A stretch of DNA of 64,000 nucleotides from Pseudomonas sp. NFR16 (lineage in GTDB: Bacteria; Pseudomonadota; Gammaproteobacteria; Pseudomonadales; Pseudomonadaceae): positions 186,001 through 250,000 of the forward strand of contig NZ_FNYJ01000005.1 in the NCBI RefSeq assembly GCF_900108875.1. Reading direction: 5' to 3'. Shown piece by piece: positions 54,160 through 62,099 of the stretch. How positions within the stretch are numbered: the stretch's first letter is position 1; the number at the start of each line of letters is the position of its first letter. The translations under genes were made by a program, and so were the position numbers. The notes beneath the pieces were generated by a model. The model was not told the DNA's origin and searched no databases. It saw only the letters and a program-made list of their open reading frames with translations.

Positions 54160-54314
54160 GCTCGGCTTCCTTCTGGCGAGGCGCCTGTATAAAGGGGGGT
54201 TGACGCGAGTGTCAACCCGTCTGTAACATTGATCCCAGATTTACGATTTACGGTTGGCACTGAGCTCCAATGAGCGAAAGCTTACGACTCTTTGCAAAGA
54301 CCACGAAACATCCG

Positions 54315-54342
54315 CCCCGGCCTAGAGCCGGGGTTTTCGTTT
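54315..54342 (+). terminator. Rho-independent terminator
   Basis: CCCCGGC-CTAGA-GCCGGGG is followed by TTTTCGTTT on the plus strand. No intact plus-strand gene precedes it, so its original gene has probably been lost, or it insulates the Abi gene. Confidence 0.75.
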
Positions 54343-54665
54343 CTGGCGTATACCCTCCCCATGTTCTTGACTGCGTCGGTGACCACACGAGGTCTGAACA
54401 ATCTCTCACAGTCGTTTGCGTTCAAATCAAACCGAATCAATTTTAAGCCTCTCTCGGTGGGCGACGAGATGCTGCTTTTCTCGCGTCCAACCTCAGAATG
54501 CGGTGCCGATCACTCTCAGCTGCCTTCACTCAATCGTGTAGACAATGCGCTCGCCACGTCGAATCTGGCGCTCTAAGGCTTTGATATGTGCTGATCAAGC
54601 ACCGCACGAAAGGTCAAGCTACCGGAGCTCAACGTCTGCATTTGGCCGATCAGGGTCGACCAGCG

Positions 54666-54730
54666 GACTGGTCAATCCGACGCAAACGACTGGTCAAGTC
54701 GTATGCAAGTGGGTCGTCAAGTCCATGCAA
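54666..54730. repeat. Three 22-base direct repeats
   Basis: GACTGGTCAATCCGACGCAA (54666), GACTGGTCAAGTCGTATGCA (54688) and GGGTCGTCAAGTCCATGCAA (54711) are imperfect copies at 22-23-base spacing. They end exactly at the stop of the helicase gene. Series of about 22-base repeats are typical of transposase-binding ends (IS21 or Tn7-like). Confidence 0.65.
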
Positions 54731-55819
54731 TTACCCAGCGGCGACAGTTGGATGCCAGTAGGGGATCTGTGATGCCCCTGGCTTATCCAAGACAATCGCC
54801 ACGCTTTGCTCGGCCCGTGTGACCGCCACATAGAAATCGGCTGCGGAGAGGGGCAGGAGATACTCCCCTTTGCTGATGAACTTGCCGATAGGTTCGGTTG
54901 GATAAATCAGCACGCGGTTGAAGGTCTGCCCTTTGGATACCCCAAAGTTCATGTAGTTGAGGTCGAACTCCGTCCCCGAGCGAATGCTGTTGCGCAGGCA
55001 CTGGGGTTGGAATGTCTCAACGTACTGATGGACGTGAGTCTTCTTCACAAGGAAAACGCCGTCGTGGGGTGTGATCGCGTGATTCTGTGAGGTCGTTTCC
55101 GGAAACTCCCAGATTGCCTCGAAGATGGTGTCGGAAAAGGTAGCTATTGTCTGGCAGCACCTCCACGTAACAGAGCTGTAGTTGATTTCCAGGCGGCCTG
55201 CTTTCTGCTGTTTTTTGAACCATGCAATGGATTTCGAGTAGGCAAAGGCCTTCTTCATTTGACCACGAGGATTGGTGGACAAGACTGCCTGCCGGACATC
55301 CCCGACGAGCCGTATCTCAATGCTTGTGCCGAACAGCGCCTCCAGGATGTCCCAGTCGTAACCTGAAAGATCCTGAACCTCGTCGATGAGTATTTCGTCG
55401 TAAAGGCATTCGAGGCGTTGAATCAAGGCCCCGCCGCTTTGGCCAATCAGTTGGTGGGCCAAGCGTGCTAATTCCTTCGCATACACACTGTCCGACGAAT
55501 CGAAAAATCGATTCTCACCGCTGGCATATCGTCCTGGATCACCTTCGAAATTGAAGCCCCTGCAGCGCTTGCCGGGGAATGCGAATGGGACAAAGGGTTT
55601 GACGAAATGACGCAGCAAAAAGCTGAACCAGCCAGAGACTTCCAAGCCGGGTCGATCGCCGGCATACCGCCTTACGCGCTCGCGCAACTCGATCTGATTG
55701 GCCTGGGCGAAGGTGATGAGCAGAACTTTGCGATCGGCTGCTAATGCTTTGCAATGTTCCACCAGGCCTTGAGTCTTGCGAGCGCCCGCAACTGCCAGGG
55801 TCAGGTAGTTTTTAGCCAT
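54731..55819 (-). CDS. UvrD/Rep-like helicase of an OLD-helicase pair (GajB-like)
   Basis: This 362-residue protein has a superfamily 1 helicase layout: AVAGARKTQ near the start (motif I), LIDEVQDLSGYD (motif II), RLVGDVRQAV (motif III), a late KGQTFNRVLIYP and YVAVTRAEQSVAIVL (motif VI). It is short for UvrD, as GajB-type partners can be. Motif I reads GARKT where GxGKT is expected, so the Gly before Lys is Arg. Its ATG lies within the last codons of the OLD gene (8-base overlap). Together they resemble Gabija. Confidence 0.82.
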   Translation of the reverse strand: MAKNYLTLAVAGARKTQGLVEHCKALAADRKVLLITFAQANQIELRERVRRYAGDRPGLEVSGWFSFLLRHFVKPFVPFAFPGKRCRGFNFEGDPGRYASGENRFFDSSDSVYAKELARLAHQLIGQSGGALIQRLECLYDEILIDEVQDLSGYDWDILEALFGTSIEIRLVGDVRQAVLSTNPRGQMKKAFAYSKSIAWFKKQQKAGRLEINYSSVTWRCCQTIATFSDTIFEAIWEFPETTSQNHAITPHDGVFLVKKTHVHQYVETFQPQCLRNSIRSGTEFDLNYMNFGVSKGQTFNRVLIYPTEPIGKFISKGEYLLPLSAADFYVAVTRAEQSVAIVLDKPGASQIPYWHPTVAAG

Positions 55820-57410
55820 GAATGAACGCCGCAGCCGCAGCCATATATGGTGGCGGTGTGACCGTCTCCTTGGATTTGGCGATGAGAAGTGCTGCTTCCG
55901 TTTTCTCTCTCGACATCCATTTCTCAAGGCTGGCCCTATCAGTGGCTCCAAGAATCTTGCGCAGAGACTCTTCGCTGTTGCACGCCCTCAATTGTGGTTC
56001 CAACGTCCTGCCCGCTTCCTTTGCACCAATAAAGAGTTCGCGCTTTCCTGTTTCGAGCAGTTCGCTGACAGTTTCCTTAAGGGTTTCTGGGTCTTCCCCG
56101 TCGTTGTCTCGAAGCACTGCAACTGGGCGATCGATGGCAGTACACAGTTCCAGGCAGCGCTTCAATGTCAGTCCGTGCATGCTCATCACATCAATCCCCA
56201 GCTCCATCGGGTGCTTACCGTAGAGGTCTTTGAAGAAGCGCTCAAACAAGATCTCGTCCGAGGGGCCTTCCACTAGGACGAGCTTGTGAGCCAGCACCAT
56301 CCGCAACGTGTCGAAGCCTGGGAGCTTTTGGAAATAGCCGACGGTGTCCGGATCAAGCGTTTCTATGTGAGATGCCTTGCCGCGATGCAGGAGGAGCAAG
56401 GAGCTCAGGCCGAGGCGATTCAGCACATAGGCACTGTGGGTCGAGATGAACAGTTGACGCTCACCTGCAGCCTCCTCGATGCGCGACAGCAGCGTGGTCA
56501 AGCTTGTATGTGACAGATGATTCTCTGGCTCTTCAATCATCACGATGCTGGTCTGCTCGGACAGGCGCTGCATGGCCAGCGATATCTTGATCGAGGCTTG
56601 CTGCCCTTGGCCTGCCAGCGCGAAAGGCACATGATCCACATGTGGTGTGACCGACCCCTCCCAGGAGGATTGAGCGCTTTGATCCATGGCCAGGGCCATC
56701 ACCTGGTTATCCAGTGGCGCTCGAATATCCTTGAGGCGATCATTCACGCCACCCAGGGAGTTAGAAGTCATGGACTCTTTGATCTCGCGGTAATGCTGGG
56801 AGATCTTGGCTTTCTCGCCCGGCTCCAAATGGTCACTTAGGATTTGGCGCAAGTGGTAGTCGACGCCTGAGGTCGAGCGGACGGTACGGGAATCGATAGT
56901 CGCAACGGCGAGCTGCCGGGGGCGCCTAGTCAGTACCTCATCCCCAAAGGTACGCCATTCAATCTTGTAGTACTCGACGGGGATCAGCGTGCTGGGATTG
57001 ATACGCCACTGGGTAAGTTCGTCGTCATACTCAGGGTTGGGAATGACCTTGAATGAGATGCCCGGGCAGGCATTTGTCTTCCTATCGCTATTGATCGCGC
57101 CACAGAGAAATTGCAGCTCAGGCCGATTCTCTAGGAACAGCTCAATCAGGATCTCTGGCAGCGCTGGTTTTTCATCCCAGGCGCAGTCTTCCAGGAACTG
57201 ATTAACCAGCTCTTTGTTGAACCAATACGGGTTCAGCTCCTCTTGAGCGGAGCGACCACCGATACGCCCGTTTAGCGCGAGACCAATCGCTTCCATCAGA
57301 GTCGACTTCCCCGCGTCGTTACCGCCCACAAGGATGTTGAGATCCTTGTTGGGCAGCAGCGTGAAATCGCCGTAGATCCGATAGCCCTGGATTTTGATCT
57401 TCGTGATCAT
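55812..57410 (-). CDS. OLD-family ATPase/TOPRIM nuclease (GajA-like)
   Basis: This 532-residue protein has an ABC-type ATPase with Walker A GGNDAGKSTLMEAI, the signature-like GQGQQASIKISLAMQR, Walker B IVMIEEPENHLSH and the H-loop FISTHSAYVL. A TOPRIM domain follows (about 375-470): LVLVEGPSDEILFERF and VLRDNDGEDPE supply its Glu and DxD metal ligands. It matches class 2 OLD proteins, which pair with UvrD helicases; Gabija GajA is the best-known example, nicking phage DNA when nucleotides fall. AGGACAG precedes the ATG. It is the first gene of the pair. Confidence 0.88.
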   Translation of the reverse strand: MITKIKIQGYRIYGDFTLLPNKDLNILVGGNDAGKSTLMEAIGLALNGRIGGRSAQEELNPYWFNKELVNQFLEDCAWDEKPALPEILIELFLENRPELQFLCGAINSDRKTNACPGISFKVIPNPEYDDELTQWRINPSTLIPVEYYKIEWRTFGDEVLTRRPRQLAVATIDSRTVRSTSGVDYHLRQILSDHLEPGEKAKISQHYREIKESMTSNSLGGVNDRLKDIRAPLDNQVMALAMDQSAQSSWEGSVTPHVDHVPFALAGQGQQASIKISLAMQRLSEQTSIVMIEEPENHLSHTSLTTLLSRIEEAAGERQLFISTHSAYVLNRLGLSSLLLLHRGKASHIETLDPDTVGYFQKLPGFDTLRMVLAHKLVLVEGPSDEILFERFFKDLYGKHPMELGIDVMSMHGLTLKRCLELCTAIDRPVAVLRDNDGEDPETLKETVSELLETGKRELFIGAKEAGRTLEPQLRACNSEESLRKILGATDRASLEKWMSREKTEAALLIAKSKETVTPPPYMAAAAAFIHG

Positions 57411-57510
57411 CTGCTGTCCTTAGGCGGTGAGTGGAGGACTGGGAGTTAGGGTGTCTTGATTTCAGATCTCTAATTTTCTCATGCGCTTTGCATGATGTTA
57501 AAAGCCAGTG

Positions 57511-58263
57511 TCAAGAAACAGCTGCTTGGACAACCAAATTCGCTGGGCTGAAGAAGTACAACACAGCAAAAACAGCCAGAGCACCGCCAGCCCGTAGCCA
57601 TTTTTGAAAGCGAATTTCCATAAAGCCTGGGATCACTGCGCCTATACCTGCACCTGCCAACGCTAGGGTAGTCCTAAAGACGTTGTATTGAAAATCTGTC
57701 GGTGAAGGGACAAATAGTGCGATTACCAGAATGGCGGTTAGGAAAATGGCGCCAAAGAAAAACGCCAGAATTTTGTCTACCATGATAAAGTTTTTTGCCT
57801 TTTGTTCAAAGCCGTACACTGGGAGTTGGTTGTCTTTAAATTTATTATACAGTGCTTCTTTTTTGTCGGGCGTAAGATACAGGCAGACCATTCTTTGCAT
57901 GTTGGCATAAGCTGTTGGAGTTGGCTCTATGCTAGAAAGGTCGTTTAATCCGAAATTTTTAAATTCAGTTCTAAGAAGCTCTAGGTGCTGCGGTATCGAT
58001 TCGAGTATTGCAAAGCAATCTTCCGCAAAACCCTGGGCCCAGTGCTTGCTTTCCCTTGCACCTAACAGTTCGCTGTCGCCTACAAAAGTTTCAGCGCTGT
58101 TGAAATAGGCTGTAGCTGTTCTCTGATAGTCCAGAAGAGCATCGCGTTTTTTGCTCTTGTTGGTTCGGTCTTCAGAAAGAAAGCGATGTAGTGAGGTCAT
58201 TACATCGCTCCGAAACTCGCTGAGTTTTGCACGAATTCCAACTACTTCTTGCTCTTTGGTCAT
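57511..58263 (-). CDS. Membrane protein of an uncharacterised three-gene cassette
   Basis: This 250-residue protein has a soluble, helical N-terminal part (1-160) and three C-terminal membrane helices: 161-185 (AFFFGAIFLTAILVIALFV), 196-213 (TTLALAGAGIGAVIPG) and 224-240 (RAGGALAVFAVLYFF). The pattern IPGF...RAGGALAVF...YFF recurs, from memory, as a membrane module in bacterial conflict proteins. Its ATG overlaps the stop of the preceding 87-residue gene by four bases (ATGA). It is A/T-richer than its neighbours. Its role may be to damage or signal at the membrane; this is inference. Confidence 0.75.
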   Translation of the reverse strand: MTKEQEVVGIRAKLSEFRSDVMTSLHRFLSEDRTNKSKKRDALLDYQRTATAYFNSAETFVGDSELLGARESKHWAQGFAEDCFAILESIPQHLELLRTEFKNFGLNDLSSIEPTPTAYANMQRMVCLYLTPDKKEALYNKFKDNQLPVYGFEQKAKNFIMVDKILAFFFGAIFLTAILVIALFVPSPTDFQYNVFRTTLALAGAGIGAVIPGFMEIRFQKWLRAGGALAVFAVLYFFSPANLVVQAAVS

Positions 58264-58523
58264 CTTGATGCTGCCTTGGCATCGGCAAGTGCCAAAGTTA
58301 GTAGTGTGTTGTAGTCCGAATTGTCAGCTCCACCAACGGCTAAAAACTTGTGGCCAGGAAAATGCCGTTGAAAGATGATTAAAGCCTGTATCTGTGTTTT
58401 AGGGGCCTTTTGAGCAAAATCTGCTGCCAGACGGGCCAGTTGATCTAGAGCCGGATTCCATTGCCACGGATGAAGAATTCTTTCGATCTTGGCTTTGAAC
58501 GCCGCCAGGTTGTTGGCCTCCAT
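58260..58523 (-). CDS. 87-residue cassette protein B
   Basis: This 87-residue soluble protein (MEANNLAAFKAKIERILHPW) shares with protein A the motif xPG followed by GADNSDYNTLLTLALADA at the C-terminus (residues about 65-82). It starts three bases after the stop of A and overlaps the membrane-protein gene by four bases, so all three are translated together. The two halves differ: the N-terminal 50 residues are not clearly alike between A and B. Function is unknown. Confidence 0.78.
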   Translation of the reverse strand: MEANNLAAFKAKIERILHPWQWNPALDQLARLAADFAQKAPKTQIQALIIFQRHFPGHKFLAVGGADNSDYNTLLTLALADAKAASR

Positions 58524-58526
58524 GGG

Positions 58527-58790
58527 CTACCCCCTCCTCGCGTCGGCCAGTGCCAGGGCGAGTAACGTGTTAAGGTCTGAGTTGTCCGCACCCCGATAGG
58601 CCCATTCACCGAACCCAGGGCAGTACGTCTTAACCACTTCAGCCCAATCTGTCTGAGTAGCTGTCCGCCCTTGATCCTTGATCCGCTTGATAGCAGCTTT
58701 GATGATGGCAAGCTGAGAGTCTGTAGGCTGGGTAGGTGGAAGGCCGAATCGCATACGTAGGGCGTGTGCTAGTTCTTGGTTTGCAGTCAT
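58527..58790 (-). CDS. 87-residue cassette protein A
   Basis: This 87-residue soluble protein (TANQELAHALRMRFGLPP) ends with PGFGEWAYRGADNSDLNTLL, then ALALADARRG. Its length equals protein B, and the C-terminal third is clearly homologous to it. AAGGACG lies before ATG 58790; the frame is open 12 codons further. It leads the three-gene cassette. No family is named from memory, but the GADNSDxNTLL tail should be searchable. Confidence 0.78.
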   Translation of the reverse strand: MTANQELAHALRMRFGLPPTQPTDSQLAIIKAAIKRIKDQGRTATQTDWAEVVKTYCPGFGEWAYRGADNSDLNTLLALALADARRG

Positions 58791-59165
58791 AAAGCGTCCT
58801 TGTTCGATGTTATTCCCTAAATGCACGGCAGCGAGGGATAGGTAGCGGGTTTCTTACAGCAAGCAACAGCAGACCTTTGGGCTGCTTCCGCAGGTGGTGC
58901 CATTATGATGGCAAATAATTTCGAATCAATGGCCCCTATGAGTCCAGCTATTTCGGCGCGAGCGTGCCATGCCTAGCGGTGCGCAGCATCACTGAGTAAG
59001 GTCGGCCAGGGATGAGCAGGTGAGGATAGTAAACACTGGCCCAAGCTTCTATCGGGCGCCCCAACCTCTGGCAAAATGGTCATGATGCAGGTACGGGCTT
59101 GTGGCCGTCGACGACCGGATGCTTTTTCGCGTGAGAAGCCTCAACTGTCTGTCTATAATCCGCGC
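58791..59165. other. Divergent interval between cassette and sce7726 gene
   Basis: This 375-base gap holds the promoter of the three-gene cassette (minus) and of the sce7726-family gene (plus). A TATAAT at 59153-59158 sits seven bases before the plus-strand ATG. A long frame on the minus strand (59049-59297) is a shadow. No repeat or RNA gene is recognised. Confidence 0.5.
59153..59158 (+). promoter_or_regulatory. -10 box suggesting a leaderless transcript
   Basis: TATAAT is a perfect -10 hexamer. Transcription should begin about seven bases on, at or next to ATG 59166, and no Shine-Dalgarno is seen. No good -35 stands out. Confidence 0.5.
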
Positions 59166-59711
59166 ATGTTGAATCCAACCGAAATCCGCCCAATCCTCAA
59201 GCAGTGGGTCGCGAAAGCGATGCCCCATGAAGAGAGTGACGTCTTCATCGAGGAGCTGTGCTTCATCGATAAGGCCAGACGCGCCGATCTCGTTCATGCC
59301 AATGGGAAGCTAACCGCTTTCGAAATCAAGTCCCATGCTGACACCTTGACACGCTGGGAGGGTCAGCAGCGGGCCTATATGGCGTGCTTTGACGAAGTCT
59401 GGCTATGCTGCCATTCAAAGCACTTGGTGAAGGCTCTTGAGTCATGTCTGCCGCATGTTGGCGTACTCGTCGTCGATGACTATTCCGGCATGGCGATGAT
59501 TCGAAAGGCGAAGCCCAACAAGCTCCAGGATAAATTCCACCTTACGGGGTTTTTATGGCGTAGTGAGTTGGACGCACTCGCGAACCAGCATGGGGTGCCA
59601 ACGAAAAGTCGCGACCTCATAAAAGAAGTGCGCCGCCAGCTCAGCGACGCCCTCCCCATGAATGTGATCAGGTCACATGTATTGGTCAGCCTGAAACAAC
59701 GTTACCGTTAG
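59166..59711 (+). CDS. sce7726 family protein, PD-(D/E)XK-like
   Basis: This 181-residue protein (MLNPTEIRPILKQWVAKAM) has the nuclease-like core ARRADLVHANGKLTAFEIKS, with Asp and ExK spaced as in PD-(D/E)XK enzymes. It then has a conserved SHADTLTRWEGQQRAYMACFDEVWL. From memory sce7726-family proteins often accompany a beta-family (sce7725-like) partner, which is the next gene here, on the opposite strand with stops overlapping by four bases. It starts at ATG 59166; the frame is open upstream. Its function is unknown, with defence likely by context. Confidence 0.75.
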   Translation: MLNPTEIRPILKQWVAKAMPHEESDVFIEELCFIDKARRADLVHANGKLTAFEIKSHADTLTRWEGQQRAYMACFDEVWLCCHSKHLVKALESCLPHVGVLVVDDYSGMAMIRKAKPNKLQDKFHLTGFLWRSELDALANQHGVPTKSRDLIKEVRRQLSDALPMNVIRSHVLVSLKQRYR

Positions 59712-60772
59712 AGCAAGTCATCGGCATCGAGGTCATCGAAGCCGTCAGTATCTACGATGGACTGGATCATGGCGCAGATATGCTGATTGATCCTGTATCC
59801 ATTCCATGTTCCGTTGTTCCCGTAGCCGGTAGATGTGGCGACAATTCTGCTGTACTCACGAGTAGCCCAGCAAAAATCATCACCGTGGTAACCCGGCAGC
59901 CCTCTGATTTCTTGGGCGATTTCAATGTACCGCACAAATTCCTTGTCCGAACCTTTGCGTCGTTGCCACCATTCTGTTGGTGTGTAATAGCAGGCGAAAG
60001 GAAGCACAGGCATGCCTCGTATGTATTCCATCGAGGCGGTTGGATTAGTGGCGGCGTAATCCCCATAGACAATATCCGAGGCTATGCCGCTGGTATCGAC
60101 CCTTGCTTGCCACGCAACGTCGTAACAGGCGGAGGAACGTGAAGTGTTTGAGGCCGGCTTATCGATAGGGAAGGAGGTGCTCATCAGAACCAGATTCGGT
60201 ATCTGATAGGTATTCAGTTGACGCAACGATACATTGAAATCCGAACCTGAGGCAGTATTGGCCGGGGCTGTGGCGCCGAAATCCAAAATCACCGTCGCGG
60301 TGTCTGGGCTTTCAAGAGCATCCAGGATTGATAGTAATCTGTTCCACGAAGTCGCAGTCGGGTTTTCCGGACAGGTAACCCTGATAGCTATTTGTGGGAA
60401 ATCGCGTTGAAGAGCGAGTGCACTTTGGATGACTGCTCGTTGGGGGTCATCATCAACCCAGGAAACCACTGGTATAACGTTCTGGTTGATGCCTGCCACA
60501 TCTGAGAAGAATTGACGTTTGTTCTCAAAGGCACCATGAGGATTATGCAGGTCATTCGTAGTAATGAAGGCCTCAGCAACGTCCTTTGCCACTCTTGAAA
60601 CGTCCAGAAAAAAAGGATGCTCAGTCCAATTCGCCAGGAATGTTTGTAGGTGTCTGTCCTCGTCGCCTCGCATGTCCAAAAGCGGAGCTACCACGTCCCG
60701 CCTGTGGTCTTCCAGATTTATCAGAGCCTTAACGTCGTTCTGACCAACTCGTAAACAAGCCACGTATTGCAT
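59708..60772 (-). CDS. Beta family protein (PF14350-like)
   Basis: This 354-residue protein begins QYVACLRVGQNDVKALINL and shows the beta-protein pattern of short repeated beta-alpha units, with VIPVVSWVDDDPQ, TATVILDFGA and GYHGDDFCWATREY. The family is common beside sce7726-type genes in mobile DNA and its role is unknown. AAGGAG lies before the ATG. It converges on the sce7726 gene and shares its last four bases, so their transcripts would be antisense at the ends. Confidence 0.78.
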   Translation of the reverse strand: MQYVACLRVGQNDVKALINLEDHRRDVVAPLLDMRGDEDRHLQTFLANWTEHPFFLDVSRVAKDVAEAFITTNDLHNPHGAFENKRQFFSDVAGINQNVIPVVSWVDDDPQRAVIQSALALQRDFPQIAIRVTCPENPTATSWNRLLSILDALESPDTATVILDFGATAPANTASGSDFNVSLRQLNTYQIPNLVLMSTSFPIDKPASNTSRSSACYDVAWQARVDTSGIASDIVYGDYAATNPTASMEYIRGMPVLPFACYYTPTEWWQRRKGSDKEFVRYIEIAQEIRGLPGYHGDDFCWATREYSRIVATSTGYGNNGTWNGYRINQHICAMIQSIVDTDGFDDLDADDLL

Positions 60773-61086
60773 CTTGCACTCCTTGCATGCTGTGAAAAAC
60801 GGCTTCGCCGTGACGCTGTTTGCATAGCGAGTAAAGGGCCCCGGCGATCAGCGAGCGTCGACATGCGGAACATATCGGTTTTGCTCACTGCCACTGGCGA
60901 CGTCATGCTTTCAGCGGGACGGCAGGTGGAGATTAGTAAGATAGCACTTGGCCACTCAATAAAAGCTTTAATGCGCTATTTTGGGATATGGGGTGCGCCT
61001 ATGGCCGATGAGTCGGTGAGTTACTCATAGGGGAGTTCACCAAACAGTCCGATCATGAGGTCACCATCCAAGATCTCAAAGGGAGG
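60773..61086. other. Intergenic stretch upstream of the beta-family gene
   Basis: This 314-base gap contains the beta-protein promoter (minus strand) and no supported gene. Short frames in both directions have no ribosome binding site. No hairpin or repeat stands out. Confidence 0.4.
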
Positions 61087-61464
61087 GTGACGTACTGGTC
61101 AGGATGCCGAGGCAGCGTTTGGGTGCTGATCGCGACCCTCACGGTTACAGCCACCTTCTCGGGGCCCCCGCCTTTCCTGCCTGAAGGCTTCGGCGCCGGC
61201 GAACGCTACTTAAGCGACCACATGCAGTTGCTCGCGGTGGTGTTCCTGGGGCTCTCGCGTTTGGCTGCCTTGTCAAAGCGGCCTCAGAAGCAGCTGATCA
61301 AACGACTGAAGCGTGAGCATGGCCTCAAGGTGAAGCCTACGTGGAAGGCAGGCATCGCGGCTGGGAGATATCTGAATGGCGCGGCCTTGCTGATCCTCGC
61401 CTCCTACCACACACAAGCCCTGGAGGCTCTTGTCTGGCTGGTACAGATGACGCTGCCTGTTTGA
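61087..61464 (+). CDS. Hypothetical membrane protein
   Basis: This 125-residue frame begins at a GTG after GGGAGG. It has a hydrophobic N-terminal segment (VWVLIATLTVTATFSG), a second (MQLLAVVFLGLSRLA), a basic middle (RPQKQLIKRLKREHGLKVKP) and a third near the end (ALLILASYHTQALEALVWL). This alternation fits a small membrane protein. No family is recognised; the start is uncertain. Confidence 0.45.
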   Translation: MTYWSGCRGSVWVLIATLTVTATFSGPPPFLPEGFGAGERYLSDHMQLLAVVFLGLSRLAALSKRPQKQLIKRLKREHGLKVKPTWKAGIAAGRYLNGAALLILASYHTQALEALVWLVQMTLPV

Positions 61465-61670
61465 CCTCTGAGTCTATCGGGAAAAGCTTCCTGTCCGGTA
61501 TGGCAGGACGCTCGGACGGCTCAGCCAGATGAATCAGGCCTGACGGCCACAAGTGCCGTCAGCTGGCCTTGCTGCGAAACTCTCTGCGCCTCCTTCGAGC
61601 GGCACAGCTGGACGGATCTGGACGGCAAGTCGGTATCACTCACCTTGTCGGTTGGCGCACTCGACATAAC

Positions 61671-62099
61671 CTAGGTGAACACAATAGGAGCCGAGCCTTT
61701 GCTCGCATTGCCGTCTTCTTTGATTTTTGATGTCAGAAGTAGGATTCTGTCATTTGCTATCAAAAGCTTGGACAGCAGTAGGTCGCGTTCTTCTCGAAGG
61801 GAGTCCAGTTGGAGCATTGCATCCGCTAGCTGGGATTCAAAATGTGGATCCTTCTCCTCCGCAATCACCACCTTTGTGGACGTGCCCGTCGTTATGGAGG
61901 CCTTCATTACAATCCAAGCCTGGATGTCTGCGACAAGCTTAGGATATCGCGACTTCCTCAAGGCAGAAGGGTCTCTCCCGGCCTCCCTAGCAACGTTATT
62001 CTGAGAGACCGGGCTGCCGGGTGGAAGGATCAGGGTGTTTCCATACTTAAGCCTCTCGAAGGACGCACTGAAACCAAGCTCCGCCTTACCCATTATCAT
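61671..62099 (-). CDS. Small HTH/coiled-coil partner of the recombinase (TnpC-like)
   Basis: This 142-residue protein has an HTH (SPVSQNNVAREAGRDPSALR then KSRYP, about 28-52) and a coiled coil (about 90-130; ADAMLQLDSLREERDLLLSKLL). A small HTH/coiled-coil protein directly behind a large tyrosine recombinase recalls TnpC of Tn554, which affects the orientation and efficiency of recombination. It overlaps the recombinase gene by 14 bases. Start at ATG 62099; ATG 62093 is also possible. Confidence 0.72.
   Translation of the reverse strand: MIMGKAELGFSASFERLKYGNTLILPPGSPVSQNNVAREAGRDPSALRKSRYPKLVADIQAWIVMKASITTGTSTKVVIAEEKDPHFESQLADAMLQLDSLREERDLLLSKLLIANDRILLLTSKIKEDGNASKGSAPIVFT

Larger units (their letters stand above)
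54160..54730. other. IS-scarred stretch without an intact gene
   Basis: This 571-base interval upstream of the Abi gene holds a terminator-like hairpin at 54315 and a direct-repeat cluster at 54666. A minus-strand tail ending QIRRGERIVYTIE (stop near 54539) may be the end of a lost gene. No complete reading frame is convincing. Confidence 0.45.
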
